A stretch of 64,000 nt of DNA, taken from positions 507,501 to 571,500 of the forward strand of contig CAJNDS010002745.1 in NCBI GenBank assembly GCA_905221605.1. Reading direction: 5' to 3'. Position 1 is the first letter of the stretch. Every line of letters begins with the position of its first letter. Both the position numbers and the translations under genes were made by a program. This stretch comes from Symbiodinium natans. Lineage: Eukaryota; Sar; Dinophyceae; Suessiales; Symbiodiniaceae. Under the pieces are notes generated by a model. The model was given only the letters and a program-made list of their open reading frames with translations, was not told the origin of the DNA and searched no databases. This document shows, piece after piece, positions 43,758-54,440 of this stretch.

Positions 43758-43859
43758 GGGGAGAACAATCCTGGGAGGGATTCCGGGTGTCTTTGGTTAG
43801 GGCTAGGGTTTAGGGTTTAGGGTTTACGGTTTAGGGATTTCGGGTGTCATTGCGATTCA

Positions 43860-44400
43860 GGGCTGATACCGGTAGCAGGGCCCAAAGTTATAAGCGAACT
43901 AGAAACATAAAACTGGCCCGAAAATGGGCTACAAGCCGAATACATACTTCAAGCCATTATAGAAAGGGAGCCCTTCTGATAAAAAAGGGCTTATACTACA
44001 GATTGTCAGCTGTGGAGTGAGGCAGCAAAGAATATGTGTTTATATATGTTCAAAAAAGCCGGAAGCTGCAGAAATCTGCACGTCCCTTTGTCTGCCTAAA
44101 TAGTGCATACTTACTCGGCTTTCAAGTCGTTCCTACGTAGCCACTTTCCGCCCAAGTAAGTACCACTGAGGTGCGTGTCCTCAAGCCTGCACTCGTGCGG
44201 CTGGGGCTTTATTGGGCTTTGGGGTTGAACTCTTAAACCTGTGCCTGTAAGTACTGCCTCTGAAGAAACCAAACCTACTCATTTTTGTAGGTTCCCTAGG
44301 AAACCTACAAGGGGCTTGACAGTCACAACCGACAAAAACCGAGGTGTTGTGTTCTCAAGGTCTGGAATGATAGCGAGCGCCTGGCCGTAACCTAAACCCC
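43860..44400. other. region upstream of GLRX5
   Basis: About 540 bp with almost no telomere-like repeats, upstream of the first recognised GLRX5 exon; it probably includes the 5' untranslated region and promoter. No open frame or clear motif is seen. Confidence 0.4.
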
Positions 44401-44411
44401 ACCCCAAACCC

Positions 44412-44520
44412 TACTTAAAGGATCAGGGGACTTAGGTAAGTGGGCTTATAAGTAAGGTAAGTATGCTTACAATTGCTCCGCAATTAGGGTACTTTTAACC
44501 CTACTTTAAATCCCCCGATC
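44412..44520. repeat. inverted-repeat element, single copy
   Basis: ACTTAAAGGATCAGGGGACT at the left pairs imperfectly with ACTTTAAATCCCCCGATCCT at the right; the inner part repeats AGTAAGGTAAGT. Confidence 0.5.
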
Positions 44521-44770
44521 CTCCAAGCAAACCCAAACCCTAAACCCTAAACCCTGAACCCTAAACACCCGAACTCCCCTACACCTCTTCAGGGCTCCAA
44601 CTGCCTCAACTCCTGAACCTCCCCTAAACCCTAAACCCTAAACCCTAAACCCGAAACCCTACACCCTAAACCCTAAACCCTAAACCCTAAACCCTAAACC
44701 CCCAGCCTGGCTAACCCGGTACTTACTTTGGACCTCTGGGGCACACCCTCAGCCCCCCCGACCCTAAACT

Positions 44771-44861
44771 TGGGATGTTTGCACGAAAAGTCCTTAAAAG
44801 GAACTCTACTAGGGGGTACTGATAATATCTATTAAGGACTGTTAGTTTAGGTGGGGGGCAA
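44771..44861. mobile_element. family B element, diverged
   Basis: GGGATGTTTGCACGAAAAGT, CCTTAAAAGG, then TATTAAGGACTGTTAGTTTA. Confidence 0.5.
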
Positions 44862-45034
44862 CCCTAAACCCTAAACCCGAAACCCTAAACCCTAAACCCT
44901 TGGGGTGTTTGGGAACACTTTTTCACGGAGATGCCATGTTCTTCTTCGGGAGGGTCACCTCAAGCCCTAAACACCATAAACCGAAAACACGAAAAGACGA
45001 AAACGCTACACACACGCAAAACAAATGTGTACAT

Positions 45035-45122
45035 ATATATGTATCTATACATACATATATATATATATATATATTTCTGTGTGTGTGTGTGTGCGTGTGT
45101 CTGTGTGTGTATGTATATGATA
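45035..45122. repeat. (TA)n and (TG)n microsatellite
   Basis: ATATATATATAT followed by TGTGTGTGTGTG. Confidence 0.95.
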
Positions 45123-45167
45123 TAAACGCCCCCAAACCCGAAATCGTGAAGCCCCCCCCCCAAAAAA

Positions 45168-45263
<96 letters not shown>
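45168..45263. repeat. (AAC)n microsatellite
   Basis: About 32 AAC units running into CCCTAAAC. The poly-Thr and poly-Leu frames are artefacts. Confidence 0.97.
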
Positions 45264-45265
<2 letters not shown>

Positions 45266-45374
45266 CCCTAAACCGCCACCAAGGAGTCGGGGCTGCCCGG
45301 CCAGGTTCCCCCTTTGCTGTTTAAAGATTTGAGCACCCCGTGGCTGCGAGTTGCTTTAGGGTTTTGTCGGGCTT

Positions 45375-45535
45375 TGGGGAGTTTAGGGTTCAGGGTTCAG
45401 GGTTCAGGGTTCAGGGTTTAGGGTTTAGGGTTTAGGGCTTAGGGTTTAGGGGTGCAGGCCTGGCTTTCTTTAGGGTTCAGGGTTCAGGGTTCAGGGTTTA
45501 GGGTTTAGGGTTTAGGGCTTAGGGTTTAGGGTTAG
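45375..45535. repeat. duplicated TTCAGGG/TTTAGGG block
   Basis: Four TTCAGGG units, two to three TTTAGGG, a CTTAGGG, TTTAGGG, then the same series again after a 30-bp spacer. It is a segmental duplication of a composite array. 45.5-46.5 kb otherwise holds degenerate repeats, a family G-like stretch (45985-46060) and a (TA)n tract (46148-46190). Confidence 0.85.
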
Positions 45536-46569
45536 GCGTGAGGATTTTGCCGTGCTGTAAGGTGTTTAGGGTGTTTTCGGTTGTATAGGAGGGTTTTGGG
45601 GTGATTTGGAGGCTTTTGGAGGGATTTGGGGGGATTTGGGGGCTTCAGGGCTTTTAGGGCTTTTAGGGCTGCAAGGCTTTTTGGGGGGGCTTTAATGGGC
45701 TTCGGGTTTTGCGTCTCGTCGCTTGGGTTTGGGCTCTAGTGCTTCGGAGCTTGAGGGTATGGGCTGCTTTTGGGGGCAAGGTTCAGGATTTGGGGTTTCG
45801 GGGTTTTGGGGATTTAGGATTTAGGGTTCGGGGCTTGGGAGTTAGGTTTAGGGATCAGGGCTGGGGAGTCAGTACAAAGTCTCAGGGTCTAGGGCCTACT
45901 AGGGTTCAGCCAGAAACTATCTGGAAACCCCAAACTTATTGGGTTTGGCAGTCTTGAGGTTAGGCTACATACCCCATCCAAAAATACGAGCAACGTAGGA
46001 ATATGAAGGGTGCCCTTTTTGGAAGGGAATGAGGGCCTACTCTGGGTCCGAGAATAAGACCCTAAGTACTCCCTTAGCTATGCCTAAGCTCGGATTGGCG
46101 TTGTTCATGTCAGGGGTAGCAAAGACCCTACAAGTTGGGGCCTTATAAAAAATAAATATATATACATATATATATATGTATATATACGAACTTGTGTTAA
46201 GGACATTCTGCCCTTTAAATAATATGACTTCGAACCCACTTCAGGGCCCTTAAAGCCAACATGTAAACCCCTAAGACCTCCGTATGTCTCAGCTGCATGT
46301 CTGAGCTGAAGGAACTATACTCAACTTGGAACCTATCAACACAAATCAAATTGTAGCTGTTTCTTAGGAATCATAGTGCCCACATATTCACAAAATATTC
46401 CCAAGTATTCCTATAAGGGAAGGCTTCAAAGATCCTCCGGGCATGTCCACTACTACGGTACACGGACCCTTAGGGTAAACCCTAGAACCTAAACCCTACA
46501 CCCTAAACCCTAAACCCTAAACCCTAAGCCCTAAGCCCTAAACCCTAAACCCCATAGCCGCAGCCCGGC

Positions 46570-46620
46570 TGCATCGCCATTGACGTCCTCCCCCAGCTCG
46601 ATCTGAGCTCCCGTCGTCGC
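46570..46620 (-). CDS. exon, function unknown
   Basis: 51-nt minus-strand exon ATTGAQIELGEDVNGDA; acceptor ACCGCAG followed by GC, donor GCA followed by GCCGG. CCCTAAA lies left. Confidence 0.5.
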
Positions 46621-46727
46621 CTGCGGTCGAAAAGTCTGCCCCAAAAGCCAGGTGTTTAGAAGGTTTTATGTAGGGTTTAGGGTTTAGGGTTTAGGGTTGA
46701 GGGTTTAGGGTTTAGGGCTTCATCAAC

Positions 46728-46818
46728 CTAGGAGAGGAAGGGGAACCCGCTTTCTGTTGAAATTCGTCCGAGCCGCCACCGAAGCCTCTTTAATCTTTAA
46801 AGGCGCAACAACCAAAGC
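46728..46818 (-). CDS. exon, function unknown
   Basis: 91-nt minus-strand exon ALVVAPLKIKEASVAARTNF, NRKRVPLPLL; acceptor TCCGAG followed by GC, donor CTAG followed by GTTGATG. The frame stays open upstream to about 46855 (LAQTAEAVLSE), so the exon may be longer. Confidence 0.5.
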
Positions 46819-46912
46819 CTCGGATAGCACTGCTTCCGCAGTTTGGGCCAAGTTTTGGGGTTTCGGGATAAGGCTTGTAGGGTTTAGGGTTTAGGGGCAG
46901 TGAACACAATCT

Positions 46913-47092
46913 AGCCACGGTCACAGGCCATCTTTATCAGGAGTCTCGCCCTCGCCGTCCTCTCCAGGATGGCCAGGCGCCTCCCTAGTGGCCAAGGTGG
47001 GGCGGGAACCTTGCCGCCGTCGCTTGACAGGTCGGTGGTGGTGGGGCTGCCGCGGGGCTGCATCAGGGGGAACGGCGGCGCGCCGGCGATCC
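46913..47092 (-). CDS. GC-rich coding-looking segment
   Basis: Two minus frames are open across most of it: PRGSPTTTDLSSDGGKVPAP with LGRRLAILERTARARLLI; and PVKRRRQGSRP with HPGEDGEGETPDKDG. One is likely an exon; function unknown. Confidence 0.35.
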
Positions 47093-47430
47093 ACGTTTAG
47101 GGCTTTGGGGACCTAATGCTTGGAGCTCGAAAACCTCCAAAAAGGCCGTGAAGCTGAGACCCGATCATTAGGGTTTGGTTTCGGGTTTAGGGCTTAGAGT
47201 TGTTGATTTAATACGTCCCCCTCACACAAATTTCGGGAGGCTTCTCAATACCATGATTGGGATCCTATGCAGCCCCCACCCAAACAAGGACCAGATATCC
47301 TCGCAACTAAACGGGTGGCGGAGTAGCAGTAGTCAGCACCCAAACCCCACACCAAGATCCCCAAACCCGAAACCCTAAACCCCCAACCCTGAACCCCAAA
47401 CCCTGAACAGCAAAAAGGTAGAACCCGGGC

Positions 47431-47467
47431 CTCCCTCATTCCCCCCACGAGCATGGAGCGGAAGTAC
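47431..47467 (-). CDS. exon, function unknown
   Basis: 37-nt minus-strand exon YFRSMLVGGMRE; acceptor GTCCAG followed by G, donor GAG followed by GCCCGG. The plus strand is open too (MERKYLDEGLAGW). Confidence 0.4.
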
Positions 47468-48139
47468 CTGGACGAGGGCTTGGCGGGCTGGGTGTTTGGG
47501 GTTTTTTAGGGTGTAGGGTTTCGTAGGGTTTAGGGCTTCTGGTTTCGGGTTTAGGTTTAAGGTTTTAGGGTTTTGGGTTTGGGGTTTCGGGTGTCTGGTT
47601 TAGGATTTAGGGCTTGGGGTCTATTAGTTGGCTTCAGGGTTTAGAGATTCGGGAGTGGGGCTTGGGGCTCGGGGATTGCTAGCGCTCGGGGCTTAGGGTT
47701 CAGTTTAGGGTTTAGGGCTCAGGGCTCAGGGCTCAGGGCTCATGGCTTTGGGATTTGGGTTTGGGGTTTAGGGTTTGGGGTTTGGGATTTGGGGTTCTTC
47801 TGTTTGGGGGTTGTAGGGCCTGTTGTAGGGCATGTTGGGGCTTTCGGGACTTTGGGCTTATAGGCTCCAGGGTAAGCTGAGGTTGCTGAGGCATTTTGGG
47901 GTAGGGTTTAGGGTTTAGGGCTTAGGGTTCAGGAGTTTTTGGGGTTCTTAGGGGCTGTGGGGCATGTTGCAAGATGAGCCTTCACGCAACCTCCGGAAAT
48001 CTTGGCACCTTTAGAAGGCCGGAGTGCTCAGGAGCGATACCCTGGAAAACCCAAACCCTAAAACCTACACCCTAAACCCGAAACCCTAAACCCGAAACCC
48101 TAACCGAAACCCTAAGCCCTAAACCCTAAGACCTAAGCC

Positions 48140-48470
48140 CTAGAAGTCCTAAGTCGGCGCGCTCCTGCTCCGGGTGATCTTGCGCCGCTTTGCCCGACAA
48201 GGGGTCGCAGGTCACCTCCAAGATCTGGAGCTTCATGCCAGCTGTCTTGGCAGCCGTGGCCATCGTGGTGGCTGATAGCTTGGTCCCATCCGCAACCACG
48301 AGCTTCACCCCCATCTTCGCGAAGCTGGCCATTTGGGTGGCACAGGCGGCCATGGCGAAGTGACTCAACCTGTCGCACCCGTCGAAGTCGCCATTGTTGG
48401 AGTACTTCTATGACGGCTTGCGCTGGCCTGTGCCCTCGTAGCGTCCGAAGACCCGATCAAGTGGTGACGG
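48140..48470 (-). pseudogene. coding block with in-frame TAG, or two exons
   Basis: The minus strand reads LDRVFGRYEGTGQRKPS, then TAG at 48410-48408, then in the same frame YSNNGDFDGCDRLSHFAMAA, CATQMASFAKMGVKLVVADG, TKLSATTMATAAKTAGMKLQ. The TAG could be the 3' end of a short intron or a nonsense mutation. No family recognised. Confidence 0.5.
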
Positions 48471-48529
48471 ACTCGAAAACAAAAACGCAAAGAAGAGGCC
48501 TAAACCCCCAACTCATGACCCCACACCCT

Positions 48530-48654
48530 CTACAAGGAGGGGCCCCCTTACTATACAACTATAGATAAGGGACTTGTAGCCTAAGTTAGGATCCTTATAA
48601 CCCAATGTAGGGTACTTAGAACTCTACTCATAACTAGGGGGCCCCTCCTTGTAG
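48530..48654. mobile_element. family C element
   Basis: CTACAAGGAGGGGCCCCCTT / AGGGGGCCCCTCCTTGTAG. Its right end runs straight into TTTAGGG units (GTAGGGTTTAGGG). Confidence 0.7.
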
Positions 48655-48742
48655 GGTTTAGGGTTTAGGGTTTAGGGTTTAGGGTTTAGGGCTTAGGGCT
48701 TAGGGCTTAGGGCTTAGGGTTCTCAACTCTGCGAGCCGATGC

Positions 48743-48797
48743 CGTTCTGAACCCGAGCCAAAAATGCCCAACCCTGCTCGGTGCTCAACCCTGAGTC
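48743..48797 (-). CDS. exon, function unknown
   Basis: Minus strand DSGLSTEQGWAFLARVQN; acceptor ACGCAG followed by G; donor uncertain (GC after AACG). Confidence 0.4.
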
Positions 48798-48911
48798 CTG
48801 CGTACCCAGACTGAACAAATTAGGGTTTAGGGTTTAGGGTTTAGGGTTTAGGGTTTAGGAATACTCCGAAATGATTGATTACAGGGCTTAGGTATACTCT
48901 TAGCTATTCGG

Positions 48912-49022
48912 CTGTCCGCCAGATAAGGGGACTGCGCTCAGGCAAACCCGAGCAGTTCTACGCTCGTATCATCAACCCCCTCAGCGGCGCACGCGCTTCG
49001 AGCCTGGTGCACCAAAGGGCGA
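48912..49022 (+). CDS. coding-looking segment on plus strand
   Basis: It reads LRSGKPEQFYARIINPLSGA, RASSLVHQRA and ends at GCGAG followed by GTTAGG. The minus strand offers only a short alternative (LEARAPLRGLM). Confidence 0.4.
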
Positions 49023-49031
49023 GGTTAGGTT

Positions 49032-49160
49032 AAGGGTTTAGGGTTTAGGGTTTAGGGTTTAGGGTTTAGGGTTTAGGGTTTAGGGTTTAGGGTTTAGGGT
49101 TTAGGGTTTAGGGTTTAGGGGTTAGGGGTTAGGGTTTAGGGTTTAGGGTTTAGGGTTTAG
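49032..49160. repeat. TTTAGGG array
   Basis: About 18 units with two GTTAGGG slips. Confidence 0.97.
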
Positions 49161-49396
49161 GGACTTTCGGGGTTAAAGGTCTAAACCCCTAAGCCCTATA
49201 CGTTTCGGGCTAGGGGCATAGAGTGTTTACGGTCTCGAGCCCGCACCACTACTTAAACCCTATACAGCTTAAGGTCAAAAACCCTTCAGCCTACACCCTC
49301 CACCCGGCATCCTGAAACCCTAAAAAAAAAGAACAACAACAACAACCTAAAGCCCTGTGGCTCTAAGCCCCAAAGCAACCACCAAACCCCAATCGG

Positions 49397-49470
49397 AGTT
49401 TCCGATATTGGGGTACCTTATTGGGGTCCTCATTGTAAGGGAATCCTACTCTTTGGGGGTCTGTATTAGG
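49397..49470 (+). mobile_element. family H element
   Basis: GAGTTTCCGATATTGGGGTA, CCTTATTGGGGTCC, GGGAATCCTACTCTTTGGGG. Confidence 0.55.
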
Positions 49471-50035
49471 GATAAGGGCTAACATGACCACATATCAATG
49501 TCCCAGACTGTTGCAGGGTTTATATTCCTAGTATGTTTACGGTTTAAGGTTCAGGGTCTAGGGTTTGAGACAGGACTTAACCAGGTCCCAGGACTAAGAG
49601 CGTTAGTGTTTGAAATCCTTTCGAAACACCAAATCCTAGTTGCTGCATACCCCGGACCTACACATGGTTAACCTTTGATCTATGGCAGGAGTGAATCGTA
49701 TGCCAAAAGGTTCAACGTTTCCTACGCAGCTACTAAGATGTAGGACTTTCTGGTGCGACACAGCATATAAGATGTTAGTCAGTGTGTGTGAAAGCCTGAA
49801 CTCTGAACTCTATACCCTGCAAGGACCCTAAACCCTATGTAAACCCTATATGAAGAAGGGTGTATATTTCTAACCCTAAACCCTAAACCCTAAACACCCT
49901 ATGTAAGCCCCATATACAACCCTGACACCTCCAGAATTCGTCCATCCGCGCGGAAGACGCGCCGGTCGCGTCCTTTTCCGAGCGATGGGCTGGATTGTTC
50001 GTAGGGGGCTCCGAGCCCTGAATTTTTACAAGCGG

Positions 50036-50110
50036 GTTTAGGGTTTAGGGTTTAGGGTTTAGGGTTTAGGGTTTAGGGTTTAGGGTTTGGGGTTTGGGGT
50101 TTCGGGTTTG
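50036..50110. repeat. TTTAGGG/TTTGGGG array
   Basis: Seven TTTAGGG then TTTGGGG and TTTCGGG variants. The segment before it (49930-50030) is open on both strands (plus NSSIRAEDAPVASFSERWAG; minus DATGASSARMDEFW with a perfect AG acceptor and GT donor) and may be an exon. Confidence 0.85.
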
Positions 50111-50394
50111 GGGTTTCGGGTTGGTGGTGTAGGGGGCTGCTTTGCTTAGGGCTCAGTTTCTGATTTTGCGATGACTACTGTGGTTTGCGCTGTCCCTGAA
50201 TCATCACGAGAATTGCGTGAAGCCCAGCATAAGAATCTAGGGATTTGGGGTTGTGCCGGCTATGCCAAGCCACCCTGAACCCTCAACCCGAAACCCAACT
50301 ATAAGCCCAAACCCAAAACCCTAAAGCCTACTATAAACCACAACCCCCAAACCTCTGAACCCCAAACCCTCGACCCCCAACCGGGCAAGCGAGC

Positions 50395-50436
50395 TCCTGC
50401 CACGAACTCGACGTCGACCCTGGCCCCGCTGCTGGC
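50395..50436 (-). CDS. exon, function unknown
   Basis: 42-nt minus-strand exon ASSGARVDVEFVAG; acceptor ACCCAG followed by GC, donor GGA followed by GCTCGC. Confidence 0.45.
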
Positions 50437-50739
50437 CTGGGTTTCTCTTATATCATAGGGGGGTTTTAGGGTTTAGGGTTTGGGGTTTAGGGTTATCCTA
50501 TGATGTCGATTCGGGCTCAGTGTTTCGGGTTTTGGGCCTAGGGTTTCTGGACGTTTGAGGGGGAGCTTCGGGAGTTACAGTGGCTTCTAGAGTGTTGGGG
50601 AACATGGGATTAAACCCTAAACCCTAAACCCTAAGCCCTAAACCCTAAACCCTAAACCCTAAACCCTAAACCCTAAGCCAGGTCTAGGAGCTTGCCAAGG
50701 TTGGGCTCTGGCCAGTTTTGGGTGCTGGGCTTATGTTGC

Positions 50740-50782
50740 GATGCTCCCCCTTACACTAACAGTCCTTGATTGGGATGATAGG
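50740..50782 (+). mobile_element. family B element, left half only
   Basis: GATGCTCCCCCTTACACTAA, CAGTCCTTGATTGGGATGAT, then the homology stops abruptly at foreign AT-richer sequence. Confidence 0.6.
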
Positions 50783-51022
50783 ATCCCCGATTATCTCACT
50801 GGCCCAAAACGCAAGGAAATAAAAGTTGAAACTTTCAGAGTAAACTACCTCATAAGAAGCCCAAAAGCTGAAAAGTTGGGTTTTGAGCCAGTAAGTTATA
50901 GTCCCTATTCATCACCTAGACTCTTTAACCAGGTTTTGCAGTCATCCTGCCTTTTGTTTATTGACACAGAAGGACATCTCTGCGTTCTAGCTAAATGGAA
51001 AGGGTTTGAGTTTGAGAGTTGA
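50780..51022 (+). CDS. AT-richer coding insert, function unknown
   Basis: Plus-strand frame with unusually natural protein text: GPKRKEIKVETFRVNYLIRS, PKAEKLGFEPVSYSPYSSPR, LFNQVLQSSCLLFIDTEGHL, CVLAKWKGFEFES-stop. Codon use is A/T-ending, unlike the GC-rich exons around it. It begins inside a family B element whose right half is missing. It could be organellar DNA, a virus-like or transposon fragment, or a transferred gene piece. No start codon of its own is convincing, and no family is recognised. Confidence 0.55.
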   Translation, partial: RIPDYLTGPKRKEIKVETFRVNYLIRSPKAEKLGFEPVSYSPYSSPRLFNQVLQSSCLLFIDTEGHLCVLAKWKGFEFES

Positions 51023-51149
51023 GGGTGGCAGCCTTCAGACACAAGAGATAAGCACATCGAGCTTTGGTGTTTCAATCCCTGCTCCTAAACCCTAAGCCCT
51101 GAACCCTAGACCCTATAAGCACTGAACCCTAAACCCTAAACCCGAAAAC

Positions 51150-51272
51150 CTTCGAGCCAAGTGTGACACCGTCCAGTCGACGCGGCGCATATCTGAGCAA
51201 AACCTCACAGCGCACACGGTCAAGGTCGCATGGGTTGAGCCGGCTTAGCCGTTCGGGAGTCGTACTTCCCAT
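51150..51272 (-). CDS. exon, probably N-terminal, function unknown
   Basis: 41 codons from ATG 51272-51270: MGSTTPERLSRLNPCDLDRV, RCEVLLRYAPRRLDGVTLGS-K, ending AAG followed by the GT donor GTTTTCGG. An in-frame stop lies just upstream of the ATG, which fits a first coding exon. Confidence 0.5.
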
Positions 51273-51631
51273 AAACACCCACCATCAAAACTTCTGCCAA
51301 GACGTGCTAAAAACAGGACTGAACGAAACCTGAGCAGCTCGAAGACCAAGAAAAAAACATCCCTAAACTCTAAACCCTAAAGAAACCCAAGCCCTAAACC
51401 CTAAGCCCTAAGCCCTAAACCCCAAACCCTAAACCCTAAACCCTGAACCCTAAACCCTAAACCCAACAGCGCCCACGCCAGGACAAGGGTTCCGGAAGTG
51501 TCTGTGGCTCCCCATGCTAACCCTGCAGCCTAAGCCGCCCTGATTCCATCCCTATAGGGTTTAGGGTTTAGGGTTTAGGGTTTAGGGTTTGTCATGAGAC
51601 TCCCCCTTGGACCCCTAAGGTTGTTCTCTTG

Positions 51632-51762
51632 GTTTTTTTTTTTTTTTTTTTGGGGGGGGGGGGGCGGGGGGGGGGCGGGGGGGGGCGGGGGGGGGCGGGG
51701 GGGGGGGGGGGGGGCGGGGGGGGGGGTGGGGGGGGGGGGGGCGGGGGGGGGGGGGGGGGGGC
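51632..51762. repeat. poly-T / G-tract with periodic C
   Basis: T18, then G-runs broken by single C (GGGGGGGC-type units). Poly-Gly frames across it are artefacts. Quadruplex-prone. Confidence 0.97.
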
Positions 51763-52058
51763 CATTTCCAAACGATCCTGTGCACCCTAAACCCTAAACC
51801 CTAAACCCGAAATCCTAAACCCTGCAAGGGAACACAGTGGCCATCTTGGGAGTTTATTTCGGGAACCTCGTAGGAGTACACCCTTGCGGGGATCCAAGCT
51901 GGACTCCCTTGACTGAACCACAAATCCAAAACCTCAAGACCCCAAGCACCTAAGGTCTTGCTTGAACCCTAAACCCCTAAAAAAAAACCCTCAACTCTGA
52001 ACCCTAAACCCTGAACCCTCAACTCTGAACCCTCAACCCTGAACCCTAAACCCTAAAC

Positions 52059-52130
52059 GGCGAAAAGGTGAGGATGCTGCGTGGACTCCAGGGCGTCGGT
52101 CGTTTCGGCGGTAAAGATGCGAAAGGGAAC
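52059..52130 (-). CDS. exon, function unknown
   Basis: 72-nt minus-strand exon VPFRIFTAETTDALESTQHP-HLFA; acceptor GAAAAG followed by G, donor GTTTAGGG, the telomere unit itself supplying GT. Confidence 0.55.
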
Positions 52131-52567
52131 CTTTTCTGCAAGGGTTTAGGGTTTTAGGCTTTATAGGCTTTAGGTGTTAAGGTTTGAGGAGTATAGGGTT
52201 GAAGGCTTGCAGGATGTAGTGTCCAGGATTTAGGATAGGGTCTTTCATAGGAACCCTGAAAGGGTTTTATGGCTTAGGGCTTAGAGTTAAGGGTTTAGAA
52301 GTGCTGAGGAGTACATTACTTAAATAGATGCATACACACATATATATATATACATATGTATGTATATAAGTATATGTGTATGTATGTGTGAGGTTTGAGG
52401 CTTGCTGGGTTTAGGGATCATCCGAAAACCTAAACCCTGAACTCCAAACCTTAAACCCCAAACCCCTGAACCGGGATTCAGGGACCAACCTATCGAGAAA
52501 GTCAGCTCTCCAGGATTCTCGAAACCCTTAAACCTTAAACCCTAAACCCTAAACCTCTGCCTCTTAC

Positions 52568-52616
52568 CCCCAGAATTTCGCTTGAAGGGCTGCGCATAGG
52601 CAGTCCACCAGGCCAT
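52568..52616 (-). CDS. possible first exon, function unknown
   Basis: ATG 52616-52614, MAWWTAYAQPFKRNSG, ending before the textbook donor GTAAGAGG. Confidence 0.4.
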
Positions 52617-52624
52617 GTTTTGAC

Positions 52625-52760
52625 CAGGGTTTAGGGTTTAGGGTTTGGGGTTTGGGGTTTGGGGTTTGGGGTTTGGGGTTTGGGCTTCGGGGTTTGGGGT
52701 TTGGGGTTTGGGGTTTAGGGTCTAGGGTTTAGGGTTTAGGGTATAGGGTTTAGGGTTCAG
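52625..52760. repeat. TTTGGGG/TTTAGGG array
   Basis: A run of about 11 TTTGGGG units with TTTAGGG at both ends. Confidence 0.95.
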
Positions 52761-52782
52761 GGTCATCAACAACGCCGGTTAC

Positions 52783-53040
52783 GCAGCATCGTTCCCTCCA
52801 CTCGGGATGGTCAAGCCATAACCGACCGATCTGCCACTGCCCCTCATGTAGTCATAACTGGCCAGGGACAAAGCGCTTCTAGTGCAGACATCACCCATGA
52901 CAACACCCCTCGCATCGGTTCTGTTCTGTGTCAGCAGAATCCACCACGACCTTGTCCAAAGAACTTCGTTCTCTCTTGTTTTTTCCAACTTGACTCTCAC
53001 AGTGCTGCCATCCTGAGATCTGACTTCATACTCGGTCTTC
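52783..53040 (-). CDS. large exon, function unknown
   Basis: 258-nt minus-strand exon: YEVRSQDGSTVRVKLEKTRE, NEVLWTRSWWILLTQNRTDA, RGVVMGDVCTRSALSLASYD, YMRGSGRSVGYGLTIPSGGN. Acceptor AATCAG followed by G; donor GTAACC, or the frame ends at TAA seven bases on. Text continuing upstream to about 53180 (LCFFHKALQAKSVSPRMLFS, GTSELSRHAFCEINQED) is in another frame, so the block may be two exons or a frameshifted gene. Region free of repeats. Confidence 0.55.
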
Positions 53041-53900
53041 CTGATTTATTTCACAGAAAGCATGGCGAGATAATTCTGATGTACCACTGAACAGCATTCT
53101 TGGGCTCACACTTTTGGCTTGCAAGGCTTTGTGAAAAAAGCATAGGCTGCGCACTTGGACATACATGGGCCGGCAATTCCAGGGTTTAGGGTTTAGGGTC
53201 TAAGCAACAACAAAAAATATAAACAACAGGCACAGGGACAAAACACTCGCCAACGCCAACTCGGTGGCAATCCGCATGTGTCGCTGATTGCAGCGGCAGG
53301 TGGTGTTCTAAACGGCCTATTCTCCTGGAATGTTGCCCTGAACCCTCAAACCCTGCACCCTAAACCCAATAGGGCAAAAAACTGCCACAACAAATTCAAA
53401 CCTTGAACAAAAAAGACTCAAACTCTAAACCTTAAGTGACAAAAACAACTACCCCCCCCCCCCCCGCACCCAAAAGCACCAAAACCGGCCAGGGCTTAAG
53501 TTAAGCTATAAGAAGCCGACTCTGGGGGTGTTCGGGGTTAGGGTTTGGGATTTAGGGGCTTTAGAGTTTATGGGATTTAGGGGCCTAGGGGTTATGGGAT
53601 TTAGGGGCAGGGCTTAGGATGCTTGGCGTCTAGTGCTTAGGGTTCAGGGCTTGGGGTTTAGGGTTTAGGATCTAAGGGCGTAGGGTTTCTAGGATATAGG
53701 GGCTTTGGGTTTATCGGTTTTAGGGTCTTGGGGTTTATAGGATTTAGGGTTTGTAGGATTGAGGGTCTAGAGGGCTTAGGGGGCTTAGGGTTGAAATGGG
53801 CTGTGCGAACTTGCGGGCTTTGGGCTTGGAGTTCAGGGGCTTTAAACTTTACCGGAAGGACCCTTAAGTATCCTTAGGGTTTAGGGTTTAAGGTTTGGGG

Positions 53901-53970
53901 GTTCTACCTTATACAACAGTCCTACTAGGGTTTATAATCGGGGGTACTATAATCCCTATTGAGGTTTGGG
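53901..53970 (+). mobile_element. family B element, partial
   Basis: TACCTTATACAACAGTCCTA, GGGGGTACTATAATCCCTAT; right arm lost. Confidence 0.45.
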
Positions 53971-53974
53971 GGTT

Positions 53975-54110
53975 GATCAGCTGGGCCCCGGGCGGTGTAT
54001 ATGAGAAACATCATCCGGCCGTCGGGCGTTACGCCGTACCTCAATGGAACACTCCAAACCTTCAACTGAGTTCCCCGCAACCTAGGAGTCAGGAGAACCC
54101 TTGTTTGATT
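53975..54110 (-). CDS. coding-looking segment, strand ambiguous
   Basis: Minus: VEGLECSIEVRRNARRPDDV. Plus: APGGVYEKHHPAVGRYAVPQ. Both are open; no family. Confidence 0.3.
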
Positions 54111-54287
54111 GGGGCTTAGGGTTTAGGGTTTTGGGTTTAAGGCTTAGGTCTTTTTGGCTTCAGGGTTTCGGAGTGTCAGGGGTCAACCATTTAGGCGCTT
54201 AGGGTAATAGGTTTGTTAGGCAAGGGTGCCATTGGCGGGTCCAGCAAATGCGGGCGAAGCCCGAGGCAAGTTTTGAATACTAGATTC

Positions 54288-54405
54288 AAGAAGAACCTAG
54301 GCATACAACAGGGTACGTACCCTTTCTGGCTTAAAGGGGCTTATCAGAGAACCTAAGCCCTGAAAAGAGGGAATAAGAGCCTACTCTGGATCCTAGACTC
54401 TGAAC
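54288..54405 (+). mobile_element. family G element
   Basis: AGAACCTAGGCATACAACAG, TTAAAGGGGCTTATCAGAGA, ATAAGAGCCTACTCTGGATC. Confidence 0.5.
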
Positions 54406-54440
54406 CTGCCAGTGGAGCCTCTGATATGCAACGCCCTCGT

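Noticed and set aside
44900-45271. Frames with poly-threonine or poly-leucine
   Set aside because: Translations of the (AAC)n and (TG)n/(TA)n microsatellites.
51594-51797. Poly-glycine frame
   Set aside because: Translation of G-tracts.
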